The position numbers and the translations under genes were made by a program. 64,000 nucleotides of DNA from positions 1 to 64,000 of the forward strand of contig NZ_VEIY01000009.1 of NCBI RefSeq assembly GCF_007680845.1. The letters run 5' to 3'. Shown piece after piece: positions 16,227 to 26,385 of this stretch (its first letter is position 1; each line of letters begins with the position of its first letter). The stretch comes from Curtobacterium pusillum (GTDB lineage: Bacteria > Actinomycetota > Actinomycetes > Actinomycetales > Microbacteriaceae). A model generated the notes under the pieces. That model saw only the letters and a program-made list of their open reading frames with translations, made no database searches and had not been told where the DNA came from.

Positions 16227-17237
16227 ATGGAGTACCGCTACCTCGGCAACTCGGGCCTCAAGGTCTCCGAGATCACCTACGGCAACTGGCTCACCCACGC
16301 CTCCCAGGTCGAGAACGACGCCGCGATCGCCTGCGTCCGGGCCGCCCTCGACGTCGGCATCTCGACCTTCGACACCGCCGACGTCTACGCGAACACCGGC
16401 GCCGAGACCGTCCTCGGCGAAGCACTGAAGGGGGAGCGGCGGCAGTCGCTCGAGATCGCCACGAAGGTGTTCGGGCCGACGGGTCCGAAGGGCCACAACG
16501 ACACGGGCCTGAGCCGGAAGCACATCCTCGAGTCGATCAACGGCTCCCTCGAACGCCTGCAGACCGACTACGTCGACCTGTACCAGGCGCACCGCTTCGA
16601 CCACGAGACCCCGCTCGAGGAGACGATGATGGCCTTCGCCGACGTCGTCCGGCAGGGCAAGGCGCTGTACATCGGCGTGAGCGAGTGGACGGCGGAGCAA
16701 CTCCGCGCCGGGCACGAGCTCGCCGACGACCTCGGCGTCCAGCTCATCTCGAACCAGCCGCAGTACTCGGCGCTCTGGCGGGTCATCGAGGGCGAGGTCG
16801 TGCCGGCCTCGAAGGAGCTCGGCATCTCGCAGATCGTCTGGTCGCCCATCGCGCAGGGTGTCCTGACGGGCAAGTACCAGCCGGGTCAGCCGCTGCCGGA
16901 GGGGTCGCGTGCCACGGACGACAAGGGCGGCGCGAAGATGATCTCGCGCTTCATGAACGACGAGGTGCTCACTGCGGTGCAGGACCTCAAGCCGATCGCG
17001 GACGAGTTGCACCTGTCGATGGCGCAGCTCGCCGTGGCCTGGGTGCTGCAGAACGAGAACGTCGCGTCGGCGATCATCGGCGCCTCACGGCCGGAGCAGG
17101 TGCACGACAACGCCGGCGCTGCCGGTGTGCAGATCCCCGCGGAGCTGATGTCCCGCATCGACGACGCCCTCGGCTCCGTGGTCGAGCGCGACCCGGCGAA
17201 GACGAACGACAGCAGCCCGAAGACCCGCGAGGCCTAG
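16227..17237 (+). CDS. Aldo/keto reductase (voltage-gated K channel beta-subunit-like)
   Basis: A 336-residue NADPH-dependent aldo/keto reductase. MEYRYLGNSGLKVSEITYGNW opens the barrel. FDTADVYANTGAE supplies the catalytic Asp and Tyr, KVFGPTGPKGHNDTGLSRKH follows with Lys, and YQAHRFDHETPLEETM marks the AKR12/Kv-beta-like subgroup. Late motifs are SNQPQYSALWR and SAIIGASRPEQV. AGGAG lies before ATG 16227, and a longer open frame upstream is not supported. A single-gene transcript, ended by a palindromic terminator. The physiological aldehyde or ketone is unknown. Confidence 0.93.
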   Translation: MEYRYLGNSGLKVSEITYGNWLTHASQVENDAAIACVRAALDVGISTFDTADVYANTGAETVLGEALKGERRQSLEIATKVFGPTGPKGHNDTGLSRKHILESINGSLERLQTDYVDLYQAHRFDHETPLEETMMAFADVVRQGKALYIGVSEWTAEQLRAGHELADDLGVQLISNQPQYSALWRVIEGEVVPASKELGISQIVWSPIAQGVLTGKYQPGQPLPEGSRATDDKGGAKMISRFMNDEVLTAVQDLKPIADELHLSMAQLAVAWVLQNENVASAIIGASRPEQVHDNAGAAGVQIPAELMSRIDDALGSVVERDPAKTNDSSPKTREA

Positions 17238-17247
17238 GCGCCCAGCT

Positions 17248-17288
17248 CGGGAGGCGCGGCGTGCGTCCGACGCGCACCGCGCCTCCCG
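17248..17288. terminator. Palindromic terminator of the GGGAGGCGCGG family
   Basis: CGGGAGGCGCGG pairs perfectly with CCGCGCCTCCCG (12 bp), with partial pairing continuing inward. It lies between the aldo/keto reductase gene and the convergent tRNA cluster and shares its core with hairpins at 14122, 37626 and 38961. Confidence 0.75.
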
Positions 17289-17357
17289 GCCGTGGTCGCG
17301 TCCACCGCGCACCGCGGCCCACGCGCGCGGGTCAGGCTCGCAGGCCCCGGGGACGCG

Positions 17358-17385
17358 AAAAGGCCCCCTGCCGGAGCAGGGGGCC
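17358..17385 (-). terminator. Terminator of the tRNA-Glu/Asp/Phe cluster
   Basis: On the minus strand GGCCCCCTGC-TCCG-GCAGGGGGCC forms a 10-bp stem followed by TTTT. It directly follows the tRNA-Phe gene. Confidence 0.9.
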
Positions 17386-17393
17386 TCTCACTG

Positions 17394-17466
17394 TGGCTGG
17401 ACACGGCATCGATCCGTGGACCTTTCGATTTTCAGTCGAACGCTCTACCAACTGAGCTATCCAGCC
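17394..17466 (-). tRNA. tRNA-Phe (GAA)
   Basis: The minus strand folds as a full cloverleaf with acceptor GGCTGGA/TCCAGCC, D-arm GCTC..GAGC, anticodon loop CTGAAAA with anticodon GAA, and T-stem CACGG/CCGTG. The T-loop reads ATCGATG, an unusual first base. The 3' CCA is not encoded (ACA follows). Confidence 0.95.
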
Positions 17467-17470
17467 GTGG

Positions 17471-17544
17471 CGACCCTGACGGGACTTGAACCCGCGACCT
17501 CCGCCGTGACAGGGCGGCACGCTAACCAGCTGCGCTACAGGGCC
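17471..17544 (-). tRNA. tRNA-Asp (GTC)
   Basis: Cloverleaf on the minus strand with acceptor GGCCCTG/CAGGGTC, anticodon GTC in the loop CTGTCAC, and T-arm CGGGTTCAAGTCCCG. It lies 4 bases from tRNA-Phe in the same transcript. Confidence 0.95.
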
Positions 17545-17604
17545 ATGTTGAATTGCTTGGTACTACCGGTCGTGCTCTGCTTGCTTGCTCACTCTCTCGG
17601 AGAG

Positions 17605-17677
17605 TGACCCCAACGGGATTCGAACCCGTGCTGCCGCCGTGAAAGGGCGGTGTCCTAGGCCACTAAACGATAGGGCC
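17605..17677 (-). tRNA. tRNA-Glu (TTC)
   Basis: Cloverleaf on the minus strand with acceptor GGCCCTA/TGGGGTC, anticodon TTC in the loop CTTTCAC, and T-arm CGGGTTCGAATCCCG. It is the first tRNA of the three-gene transcript. Confidence 0.95.
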
Positions 17678-17707
17678 GCAAGCGGTGCAGTGCGCTACCG
17701 AGGGACA

Positions 17708-17736
17708 AGCATACGGATGGTCCTCGGGATTCACAA
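17708..17736 (-). promoter_or_regulatory. Promoter of the tRNA cluster
   Basis: On the minus strand a -35 TTGTGA and a -10 TATGCT are separated by exactly 17 bases. The -10 box ends 30 bases before the tRNA-Glu gene. This matches a primary-sigma promoter and needs no other explanation. The rest of the ~300-base spacer up to the M23 gene holds only the repeats described next. Confidence 0.75.
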
Positions 17737-17908
17737 ATCGGGCCCGGTGGCAGCGGATTCCCCGGCGTGTCGTGGGGTCGGGGCCGGTGTGCAGCACTTC
17801 ACTCACCCTGGGGCACCAGGCCCCGATTCGTGCTGTCGATGTTCGGATGCGAGCATCGTCGTCGGCCCGTACCCCTCGTGCGAGGGGGTGTGCGGGTGCG
17901 ACACCTGT

Positions 17909-17964
17909 TGTTACTGTTGCGCTTGTTAACAGTGTTACGTGCGTGAGCCTTGCCGCGCTGTTAC
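17909..17964 (+). promoter_or_regulatory. Array of TGTTAC-type repeats upstream of the cell-wall hydrolase pair
   Basis: TGTTAC occurs at 17909, 17933 and 17959, with TGTTGC at 17915 and TGTTAA at 17924. This cluster lies 14-69 bases before the M23 start. GTTAC/GTAAC direct repeats are recognised by the response regulator MtrA in actinobacteria, and in Corynebacterium glutamicum MtrA controls an M23 and an NlpC/P60 gene. An MtrA site here is inferred, not shown. Confidence 0.45.
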
Positions 17965-17977
17965 GAAATCGAGATGT

Positions 17978-19249
17978 ATGTCGACCTCACCATCGCTCTC
18001 ACTCCGCCCCCGTCCCCGCCGCCGCTTCATCGCCGCCGCGGTCGCCGTCGCGCTCACCGCCGGCACGCTCGCGGCCCTCGCACCGGTGACCTCGGCCAGT
18101 GCGGCCTCGTACCCGAGCTGGTCGGACGTCGAGAAGGCGAAGGCCTCGAAGTCGGCGCAGCAGGTCAAGGTCACCGAGATCAAGGCGCTCATCGCTGACC
18201 TGACGTCGAAGGCCGCGGCGGCGAAGAAGGCCGCCGAGGCCGCGGGCACCGCCTACCAGACCGCCCAGACGAAGTACGACGACGCGACGCTCACGCAGCA
18301 GAAGCTCCAGGCGCAGGCGGACGACGCCGAGAAGACCGCCGCGGCGTCCGAGGAGCAGGCCGGGCAGCTCGCCGCCCAGCTCGGTCGGGCGAGCGCGAAC
18401 AACGTGACGACCGACATCCTCACGCACCCCTCGAAGTCGAGCGACCTCCTCTACGAGCTCGGCGCGATGTCGAAGCTCAGCGAGCAGGCGGACGGCATCT
18501 ACTCCCAGGCCTCGCAGGACCGGGGCGTCGCCCAGGGGCTCGCGGACAAGGCGGCCCGCGCGAAGGACGCCCTCGGCGACCTCGCCGACGCCGCGCAGGA
18601 GAAGATGCAGGCCGCGCAGACCGCCGCCGACGCCGCACAGTCGACGGTGGACGCGCAGGCCGACAACCAGGCCCGGCTCGAGTCGCAGCTCACCCTGCTC
18701 ACCACGAACGAGTCGAACGTCGAGGCGCGCTACAACAAGGGCGTCCAGGTCGAGAAGGCACGGCAGGCGGCTCTCGCAGCAGCTGCCGCCAAGGCCGCGG
18801 CCACGAGCTCGGGCGGCACCGGTGGCGGTTCGCCGAACTCCTCCGGTTGGGTCCGTCCCGCCGGCGGGTACCAGACGAGCCCGTTCGGGTACCGCGTCGA
18901 CCCGTACACGCACTACCGGGCACTGCACGCCGGCGTGGACCTCGCTCCCGCCTGCTACGCCCCGATCTACGCCGCCCACTCCGGCACCGTGACCTTCGCG
19001 GCGAACGGCGGCGGCTACGGCAACGAGGTCGTGCTCGACAACGGCGGCGGCATCTCCACCGCCTACGGGCACATCGTCGACGGCGGCATCCTCGTGTCCG
19101 TCGGCCAGCACGTCAGCGCTGGTCAGCAGATCGCGAAGATCGGTTCGACCGGCTGGTCGACCGGGTGCCACCTCCACTTCGAGACCCGGGTGAACGGCTC
19201 CGCCGTCGACCCGGTCCCCTTCATGGCTGCGCGGGGGATCTCGGTATGA
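17978..19249 (+). CDS. Secreted coiled-coil M23 (LytM-type) metallopeptidase
   Basis: This 423-residue exported protein begins with a twin-Arg-containing basic stretch (RPRPRRRF) and a hydrophobic signal ending near ASA. Residues ~40-270 are a long Ala/Lys/Gln-rich coiled coil (EnvC/NlpD-like or RipA-like). A Gly/Ser linker follows, then the M23 domain with the zinc ligands in HAGVDLAP and HLHFE and the fold motif YGHI. Such enzymes cut peptide bridges in peptidoglycan and often need activation. The NlpC/P60 gene follows after 32 bases and starts with a similar coiled coil, so the two probably act together at the cell wall. The start is ATG 17978; an overlapping ATG at 17974 is out of frame. 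Confidence 0.9.
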   Translation: MSTSPSLSLRPRPRRRFIAAAVAVALTAGTLAALAPVTSASAASYPSWSDVEKAKASKSAQQVKVTEIKALIADLTSKAAAAKKAAEAAGTAYQTAQTKYDDATLTQQKLQAQADDAEKTAAASEEQAGQLAAQLGRASANNVTTDILTHPSKSSDLLYELGAMSKLSEQADGIYSQASQDRGVAQGLADKAARAKDALGDLADAAQEKMQAAQTAADAAQSTVDAQADNQARLESQLTLLTTNESNVEARYNKGVQVEKARQAALAAAAAKAAATSSGGTGGGSPNSSGWVRPAGGYQTSPFGYRVDPYTHYRALHAGVDLAPACYAPIYAAHSGTVTFAANGGGYGNEVVLDNGGGISTAYGHIVDGGILVSVGQHVSAGQQIAKIGSTGWSTGCHLHFETRVNGSAVDPVPFMAARGISV

Positions 19250-19281
19250 CCGTGTGCGCGCCCGAAAGGCCCTGATCGACC

Positions 19282-20679
19282 GTGAAGCAGTCCGCTCGCA
19301 CCTTCTCCTGCGGGATCGCGGTGGTGGCCGTCCTCGGGATCGGCCTGTCCGTCGTGGTCGCCGGCCCGGCCCAGGCAGCACCGTCGGCTCCCAGCTGGGA
19401 CGACGTGCGCGCGGCGAAGGCGGACGCGGCCGACGCCCAGTCGACCGTCGACGAGCTGAGCAGGCGACTGCAGACCCTGCAGGACGCGGCGGACCAGGCC
19501 CAGGTCGCCGAGCTGCAGGCCGGTCAGACCTACGCCCTCGCGTCGTCGAAGCAGCAGGAGGCGCAGTCCACCCTGGACGACCTCAGCGCGCAGGCGAAGC
19601 GGGCGAAGCGGACGGCGGACGGCTCCGCGAAGCAGGTCGCGGGGCTCGTGGTCGAGCTGTCGCGCACCGGCGGCGGCGACCTCTCGGCGACGATGCTGAT
19701 CGACTCGAAGGACTCCAAGGACCTGCTCTACCGGGTCGGCACGATGTCGCACCTGTCCGAGCGCTCGGCGACCGTCCTCGCCCAGGCCCGGGCGGACCAG
19801 AACACCGTCGACTCGATCGCTGCGCAGCAGTCCGCGGCCACGAAGGCCCTCGCGAAGGCGACGGACACCACGAAGGCCGCACTCGACGACGCGAACGACA
19901 CGGCGGCGACCGCCCAGGCCCGGGTGCAGAAGGAGCAGGACCAGCAGGACGAGGTCCTCCAGCAGCTCGCGTACCTCAAGGGCACGAGCGTCGCGACGGA
20001 GACCGCGTACTGGAGCGCCCAGCAGGCGAAGCAGGCCGAGGCCGCCCTGCCGACGGCGTCCAGCGGCACCGGCACCGGCAGCACGGGCGGCGGCACGACC
20101 GCCCCGACCGGCAGCACCTCGTCCACGCCGAGCACGCCCGCGAAGCCGAGCACGCCGAGCGCCCCGAGCAGCACGCCGGCGAAGCCGAGCACCCCGAGCA
20201 CCCCCGCGAAGCCGAGCACCCCCAGCACCCCGGCCAAGCCGAGCACGCCCACCGCACCGACGACCCCGACGGCACCGAGCACCCCCTCGAAGGCCGCCGG
20301 CGCGATCGCCTACGCCCGCGCCCAGATCGGCGACGCGTACGTCTTCGGCGGCGCCGGCCCGAACACCTGGGACTGCTCGGGCCTGGTGATGATGGCCTAC
20401 AGCTCGCAGGGCATCGCCACCGGTGGGCACAACGTCGTCTGGCAGTACGACTACTTCAAGTCGATCGGCCGGCTCGTGCCGCTGTCCCAGCGGCAGCCCG
20501 GCGACATCCTGTTCTACTCGTACAACGGCACCGTGAACGAGGCGTACCACGACTCGATCTACACCGGCGGCGGGATGATGGTCGAGGCCGCGAACCCGCA
20601 GCGCGGCGTGCTCGAGCGGGCGATCTGGACGCCGAGCCAGCTCCTGCCCTACGTGGCCCGGCCGAGCGGCTCGCTCTAG
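19282..20679 (+). CDS. Secreted coiled-coil NlpC/P60 endopeptidase (RipA-like)
   Basis: A 465-residue exported peptidoglycan hydrolase. It has a signal peptide (ending near AGPAQAA), a coiled coil (residues ~38-250) resembling that of the neighbouring M23 protein, a Thr/Gly/Ser linker, a low-complexity wall-spanning region built from PSTPAK units (~290-330), and the C-terminal NlpC/P60 domain with DAYVFGGAGPNTWDCSGLVM (catalytic Cys) and EAYHDSIYTG (His). Members cut the D-Glu to diaminoacyl bond at the septum. In RipA-type proteins the coiled coil blocks or recruits the enzyme. GTG 19282 is the only plausible start; its ribosome site is weak, so coupling to the upstream gene is likely. Confidence 0.9.
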   Translation: MKQSARTFSCGIAVVAVLGIGLSVVVAGPAQAAPSAPSWDDVRAAKADAADAQSTVDELSRRLQTLQDAADQAQVAELQAGQTYALASSKQQEAQSTLDDLSAQAKRAKRTADGSAKQVAGLVVELSRTGGGDLSATMLIDSKDSKDLLYRVGTMSHLSERSATVLAQARADQNTVDSIAAQQSAATKALAKATDTTKAALDDANDTAATAQARVQKEQDQQDEVLQQLAYLKGTSVATETAYWSAQQAKQAEAALPTASSGTGTGSTGGGTTAPTGSTSSTPSTPAKPSTPSAPSSTPAKPSTPSTPAKPSTPSTPAKPSTPTAPTTPTAPSTPSKAAGAIAYARAQIGDAYVFGGAGPNTWDCSGLVMMAYSSQGIATGGHNVVWQYDYFKSIGRLVPLSQRQPGDILFYSYNGTVNEAYHDSIYTGGGMMVEAANPQRGVLERAIWTPSQLLPYVARPSGSL

Positions 20680-20689
20680 TCCCGCAAAC

Positions 20690-20751
20690 GGAACCAGGTC
20701 CCGGACACCACACCACGCAGATGCGCGGTGCTGTGTCCGGAACCTGGTTCC
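20690..20751. repeat. Long palindromic intergenic repeat (GGAACCAGGT family), copy 1
   Basis: GGAACCAGGT and CCGGACAC on the left are mirrored by GTGTCCGG and ACCTGGTTCC on the right, with an imperfect inner stem CACCACGC/GCGCGGTG. It lies between convergent NlpC/P60 and ppa genes and probably terminates both. A related copy lies at 40953-41013. Confidence 0.75.
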
Positions 20752-20770
20752 GAGCGAGTGACCGGACGGG

Positions 20771-21262
20771 TCAGTGACCGGCGGGCACGTACGCCTTCTG
20801 GCCGGCCTGCACGATGGCCTCGGCCTCGGCGGCGTCGCCCCAGCCCTCGGCCTTGACCCACTTGTTCGGCTCGAGGTCCTTGTAGCGCTCGAAGAAGTGC
20901 GCGATCTCGGCCTTGGTCTGCTCCGGGACGTCCTGGATGTCCTGGATGTGCTGCCAGCGCGGGTCCTTCGCGGGGACGACGAGGACCTTCTCGTCCTTGC
21001 CGGCCTCGTCGCTCATCTTGAAGACGCCGACGGGGCGGACCTTCACGCCGACGCCCGGGAACGTGGGGAACTCGAGCAGCAGCAGGGCGTCCACCGGGTC
21101 CCCGTCATCGGCCAGGGTCTCCTCGAAGAACCCGTAGTCGGTCGGGTAGACGAACGAGGTGAACAGCACGCGGTCGAGGTACACGCGACCGGTCTCGTGG
21201 TCCACCTCGTACTTGTTGCGGCTGCCCTTGGGGATCTCGACGACGACGTCGTACGCGGCCAT
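20771..21262 (-). CDS. ppa: Inorganic pyrophosphatase (family I)
   Basis: A 163-residue soluble family I pyrophosphatase, Mg-dependent and usually hexameric. It hydrolyses PPi to pull biosynthetic reactions. Signatures are [35 protein letters not shown] and [11 protein letters not shown] (metal-binding Asp residues), then KDEKVLVVP and [15 protein letters not shown] precedes ATG 21262. A longer open frame upstream belongs to the antisense of tilS. The gene is divergent from tilS with a 51-base spacer. The size and motifs leave no serious alternative. Confidence 0.97.
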   Translation of the reverse strand: MAAYDVVVEIPKGSRNKYEVDHETGRVYLDRVLFTSFVYPTDYGFFEETLADDGDPVDALLLLEFPTFPGVGVKVRPVGVFKMSDEAGKDEKVLVVPAKDPRWQHIQDIQDVPEQTKAEIAHFFERYKDLEPNKWVKAEGWGDAAEAEAIVQAGQKAYVPAGH

Positions 21263-21313
21263 GTTTGCGCTCCTGGTCTCTTGGCGGGGGGAAAGCGCGG
21301 CTAACGTTACCGG

Positions 21314-22333
21314 GTGAACACTCCGCGTCCTCGGCTCGACTCCGCGGTCGCCGGCACCCGTCGCGCGGTCCGGGTCCTCCTCGCGCAGGCGCTCGCCGAG
21401 TCGGTGGTGCGCCCGGGTGACCTCGTGCTCGTCGCGCTGAGCGGCGGAGCCGACTCGCTGGCGCTCGCCGCCGCGACCGCGTTCGAGGCGCCGAAGCAGG
21501 ACCTCCGGGCCGGTGCGGTGGTCGTCGACCACGCGCTGCAGGCGGGATCCGAGGCGGTGGCGAGCCGCGCCTCCAGGCTGGCGTCCGAGCTGGGACTCGC
21601 ACCGGTGACCGTCCGTCGGGTCACGGTCGGGTCCGACGGTGGGCCCGAAGGGGCCGCTCGGGAGGCGCGACACGCCTCCCTCGCCGACGTCGCGTCCGAG
21701 ACGGGGTCACCCTTGGTCCTGTTCGGCCACACCCTGGACGACCAGGCCGAGTCCGTGCTGCTCGGGCTCGCCCGGGGCAGCGGCCCGGACTCGCTGTCCG
21801 GCATGGCGCCGCTGACCAGGCGCGACGCCGGTCCCGCGTACGGACGGCCGCTCCTCGGGGTGCGACGGCACACCACGCGGCAGGCCTGCGCGGCGGCCGG
21901 ACTCGCGCCGTGGGACGACCCGCAGAACGACGACCCGGCGTTCGCCCGCGTCCGTGTCCGGAACACCCTCATGCCCGCGCTCGAGCGGGAGCTCGGCCCC
22001 GGGGTGCCCGAGGCGCTGGCACGGACGGCCGACCAGCTCCGCGAGGACGCCGCCGCGCTCGACCACTTCGCCGAGGAGATGGCGGAGGACCTCGCCGAGC
22101 ACTCCGAGGCGGGCATCTCGCTGTCCGTCCGGCAGCTCGCGGCGAACCCGCCCGCCCTCCGGCAGCGGCTGGTGCGGCTCGCGGTGGCGAGCGAGTTCGG
22201 CGTGACGCTGTCCCGCGTGCAGACCCTCGAGGTGTGCCGGCTCGTCACGGACTGGAGCGGCCAGGGACCGATCGACCTCCCGGGGGTCCGGGCGTCGCGA
22301 TCGGGGGACCGGCTGGCGTTCAGCGCCGGTTAG
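21314..22333 (+). CDS. tilS: tRNA(Ile)-lysidine synthetase
   Basis: A 339-residue PP-loop ATPase that converts C34 of the CAU-anticodon tRNA-Ile to lysidine, allowing AUA decoding. The P-loop SGGADS is at residues 43-48. [10 protein letters not shown] and [21 protein letters not shown] follow, with RPLLGVRR typical of TilS. The C-terminal substrate domain is shortened, as usual in actinobacteria. TAACGT ends six bases before GTG 21314 and no Shine-Dalgarno is visible, which points to a leaderless start. The order tilS-hpt-ftsH is the conserved actinobacterial arrangement. Confidence 0.95.
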   Translation: MNTPRPRLDSAVAGTRRAVRVLLAQALAESVVRPGDLVLVALSGGADSLALAAATAFEAPKQDLRAGAVVVDHALQAGSEAVASRASRLASELGLAPVTVRRVTVGSDGGPEGAAREARHASLADVASETGSPLVLFGHTLDDQAESVLLGLARGSGPDSLSGMAPLTRRDAGPAYGRPLLGVRRHTTRQACAAAGLAPWDDPQNDDPAFARVRVRNTLMPALERELGPGVPEALARTADQLREDAAALDHFAEEMAEDLAEHSEAGISLSVRQLAANPPALRQRLVRLAVASEFGVTLSRVQTLEVCRLVTDWSGQGPIDLPGVRASRSGDRLAFSAG

Positions 22334-22342
22334 TCTGTGGTG

Positions 22343-22894
22343 GTGGAACTCTCCGACGTCCAGGCAGACCTGTCCGAAGTCCTCTTCACCCCCGAGCAGA
22401 TCGACGACAAGCTCGCCGAGATCGCCGCGGTGGTCGACCGTGACTACGCGGGCCGCGATCCGCTGCTCGTCGGTGTCCTCAAGGGCGCGGTCATGGTGAT
22501 GGCGGACTTCTCGCGGCACCTCAAGATGCAGGCCCGGATGGACTGGATGGCGGTGTCGTCGTACGGCTCCGGCACGAAGTCCTCGGGCGTGGTGCGGATC
22601 CTCAAGGACCTCGACACGGACGTGCACGGACGGGACGTCCTCATCGTCGAGGACATCATCGACTCCGGCCTGACGCTGTCCTGGCTCAAGCAGAACCTCG
22701 AGTCCCGCGGTGCGGCGAGCGTCGAGATCGTCGCGCTCCTCCGCAAGCCCGAGGCCGCCAAGGTCGAGGTGGACGTCAAGTACGTCGGCTTCGACATCCC
22801 GGACGCCTTCGTCGTCGGGTACGGCCTGGACTACGACGAGCGCTACCGCAACCTCCGCGGAGTGGGCGTGCTCGCGCCGCACGTCTACTCGTAG
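22343..22894 (+). CDS. hpt: Hypoxanthine phosphoribosyltransferase
   Basis: This 183-residue purine-salvage enzyme makes IMP/GMP from hypoxanthine/guanine and PRPP. Signatures are LVGVLKGAVMVMADFSRHL, MAVSSYGSGTKSSG (flexible loop) and the PRPP motif VLIVEDIIDSGLTLSWL. Three consecutive GTG codons (22337, 22340, 22343) compete as start. 22343 is chosen because TAGTCT ends six bases before it, the leaderless spacing used by neighbours, but the first GTG cannot be excluded. The gene begins just after the tilS stop, with the -10-like box overlapping the end of tilS. Confidence 0.95.
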   Translation: MELSDVQADLSEVLFTPEQIDDKLAEIAAVVDRDYAGRDPLLVGVLKGAVMVMADFSRHLKMQARMDWMAVSSYGSGTKSSGVVRILKDLDTDVHGRDVLIVEDIIDSGLTLSWLKQNLESRGAASVEIVALLRKPEAAKVEVDVKYVGFDIPDAFVVGYGLDYDERYRNLRGVGVLAPHVYS

Positions 22895-22937
22895 CGGGCA
22901 CCGGGCGGACGGGGAGTTCGCCCGCAGAGGACACCCA

Positions 22938-22966
22938 TTCTCGCCACAGAATCGCCGCCGTATGCT
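22938..22966 (+). promoter_or_regulatory. Candidate promoter of ftsH
   Basis: TATGCT (22961-22966) is a good -10 box, with a weak -35 TTCTCG 17 bases upstream. It lies 55 bases before ftsH, in the only spacer between hpt and the ftsH-fol run. Confidence 0.5.
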
Positions 22967-23020
22967 GATCAGCACGCAACTTCGGCAGAGAAAGGTGTCG
23001 GGCCCTGGCGCCCGGATCAC

Positions 23021-25006
<1,986 letters not shown>

Positions 25007-25012
25007 GCCGGC

Positions 25013-25987
25013 ATGACCGACCTGCCGACGAGGCGCTCCCGTCGGCTCGCCGAGGTGAGCCAGGCGCGGGCAGCAGCCGCTGAACCGCCGACGGTCGCGA
25101 TCGACCTCCGCGCACCAGCGCCGGTGCCGGAGATCGTGACCGGCCGGCGGCGGGACCGCGCGCGCGACGCCGGGGTCGACGACCGCACCCGGGTGATGGG
25201 CATCCTCAACGTCACGCCGGACTCGTTCAGCGACGGTGGCCTGCACGAGGCGTACGACGCGGCCGTGCAGCACGCGCGGGAGCTCGTCGCCGCCGGCGCA
25301 GACCTCGTCGACGTGGGCGGGGAGTCCACCCGTCCCGGTGCCGAGCGCGTCCCCGTCGAGGTCGAGCAGCGCCGCGTCCTGCCGGTCGTGCAGCAGCTCG
25401 TCGCCGAGGGCATCCCGGTGAGCGTCGACACGATGAACGCCGGCACCGCCGAGCGTGCGGTGGAGCTCGGCGCCGCGATCGTGAACGACGTGTCCGGCGG
25501 TCTCGCCGACGACGACATGGCACGGGTGGTCCGCGACACCGGAGCCGGGTTCGTCGTCATGCACTGGCGCGGGCACAGCGACCGGATGTACCGGAACGCC
25601 GAGTACCGGCACGCCGTCGACGAGGTCCGGCGCGAGGTCGAACTGCGGGTCGCCGAGCTCATCGTCCTCGGGGTGCGGCAGGAACAGGTCGTGATCGATC
25701 CGGGGCTCGGGTTCGCCAAGCATGGCGCCCAGAACTGGGAGATCCTCGCCGGCTACGAGCGGTTCGCGTCCATCGGGTTGCCGGTGCTCGTGGCCGCGTC
25801 CCGCAAGCGGTTCCTCGACGGTGTCGGCAGCGCTGCCGGTGCCACGCCGAAGGACCGCGACCTGGCCACCGCGGCCATCAGCCTGCTCGCCGCCGAACGC
25901 GGCGCGTGGGGCGTCCGCGTGCACGACCCGGCACCTACCCGTGCCGTGCTCGACGTCTGGGACGCCTGGAGGGCAGCTCGATCGTGA
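25013..25987 (+). CDS. folP: Dihydropteroate synthase
   Basis: A 324-residue enzyme that condenses p-aminobenzoate with the pterin pyrophosphate and is the sulfonamide target. Core motifs are RVMGILNVTPDSFSDGG, VDVGGESTRPGAE, SVDTMNAG, IVNDVSGG, MHWRGHSDRM, IDPGLGFAK and a VAASRKRFLD stretch. An N-terminal extension of ~55 residues precedes the core, so translation could begin further downstream, but ATG 25013 is six bases after the ftsH stop and fits operon spacing. folE, which normally lies between ftsH and folP, is absent. Confidence 0.95.
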   Translation: MTDLPTRRSRRLAEVSQARAAAAEPPTVAIDLRAPAPVPEIVTGRRRDRARDAGVDDRTRVMGILNVTPDSFSDGGLHEAYDAAVQHARELVAAGADLVDVGGESTRPGAERVPVEVEQRRVLPVVQQLVAEGIPVSVDTMNAGTAERAVELGAAIVNDVSGGLADDDMARVVRDTGAGFVVMHWRGHSDRMYRNAEYRHAVDEVRREVELRVAELIVLGVRQEQVVIDPGLGFAKHGAQNWEILAGYERFASIGLPVLVAASRKRFLDGVGSAAGATPKDRDLATAAISLLAAERGAWGVRVHDPAPTRAVLDVWDAWRAARS

Positions 25988-26385
25988 ACGACACCATCCG
26001 CCTGACCGGGGTCCGCGCGCGCGGCCACCACGGCGTCTTCGACCACGAGCGCGCCGACGGGCAGGACTTCGTCGTCGACGTCGCGGTCGAGGTCGACGCC
26101 CGCCGGGCCGCCGACAGCGACGACCTCGACAACACGGTGCACTACGGGGTGCTCGCCGAGCAGGTCGTCGCCGAGATCGAACGGGACCCGGTGGACCTCA
26201 TCGAGACCCTCGCCGAGCGCATCGCGGCCGCCGTGCTGACCCACCGTGCCGCACTCGCGACGGAGGTCACCGTCCACAAGCCGCAGGCGCCCATCACGGT
26301 GCCGTTCACCGACGTGTCGATCACGATCCGGCGCACCCGGCGCGGGGTCCGGTCGGCGGACGGCCGCGACGAGGAAGAAGAGTGA
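25984..26385 (+). CDS. folB: Dihydroneopterin aldolase
   Basis: A 133-residue enzyme of the tunnelling fold that cleaves dihydroneopterin to the hydroxymethylpterin used by FolK. Signatures are RLTGVRARGHHGVFDHER, FVVDVAVEVD, NTVHYGVLAEQV, LIETLAERIA and TVHKPQAPI. GTG 25984 overlaps the folP stop (GTGA), so the genes are translationally coupled. The overlapping open frame that starts further upstream is part of folP in another phase. Confidence 0.95.
   Translation: MNDTIRLTGVRARGHHGVFDHERADGQDFVVDVAVEVDARRAADSDDLDNTVHYGVLAEQVVAEIERDPVDLIETLAERIAAAVLTHRAALATEVTVHKPQAPITVPFTDVSITIRRTRRGVRSADGRDEEEE

Noticed and set aside
17690..17908. A c-di-AMP (ydaO-type) riboswitch before the cell-wall hydrolase
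   Set aside because: Such riboswitches are common before these genes, but I could not find the conserved sequence blocks; the repeats near the start fit MtrA better.
17974..18198. An ATG in another frame just before the M23 start
   Set aside because: It would encode an 80-residue Arg/Pro-rich chain overlapping the signal peptide of the M23 gene; the M23 frame has the signal peptide and domain.
20103..20290. Repeated CCGAGCACCCC-like units as a CRISPR array
   Set aside because: The units encode in-frame PSTPAK repeats of the NlpC/P60 protein, are too short and have no unique spacers. No CRISPR array or cas gene was seen.
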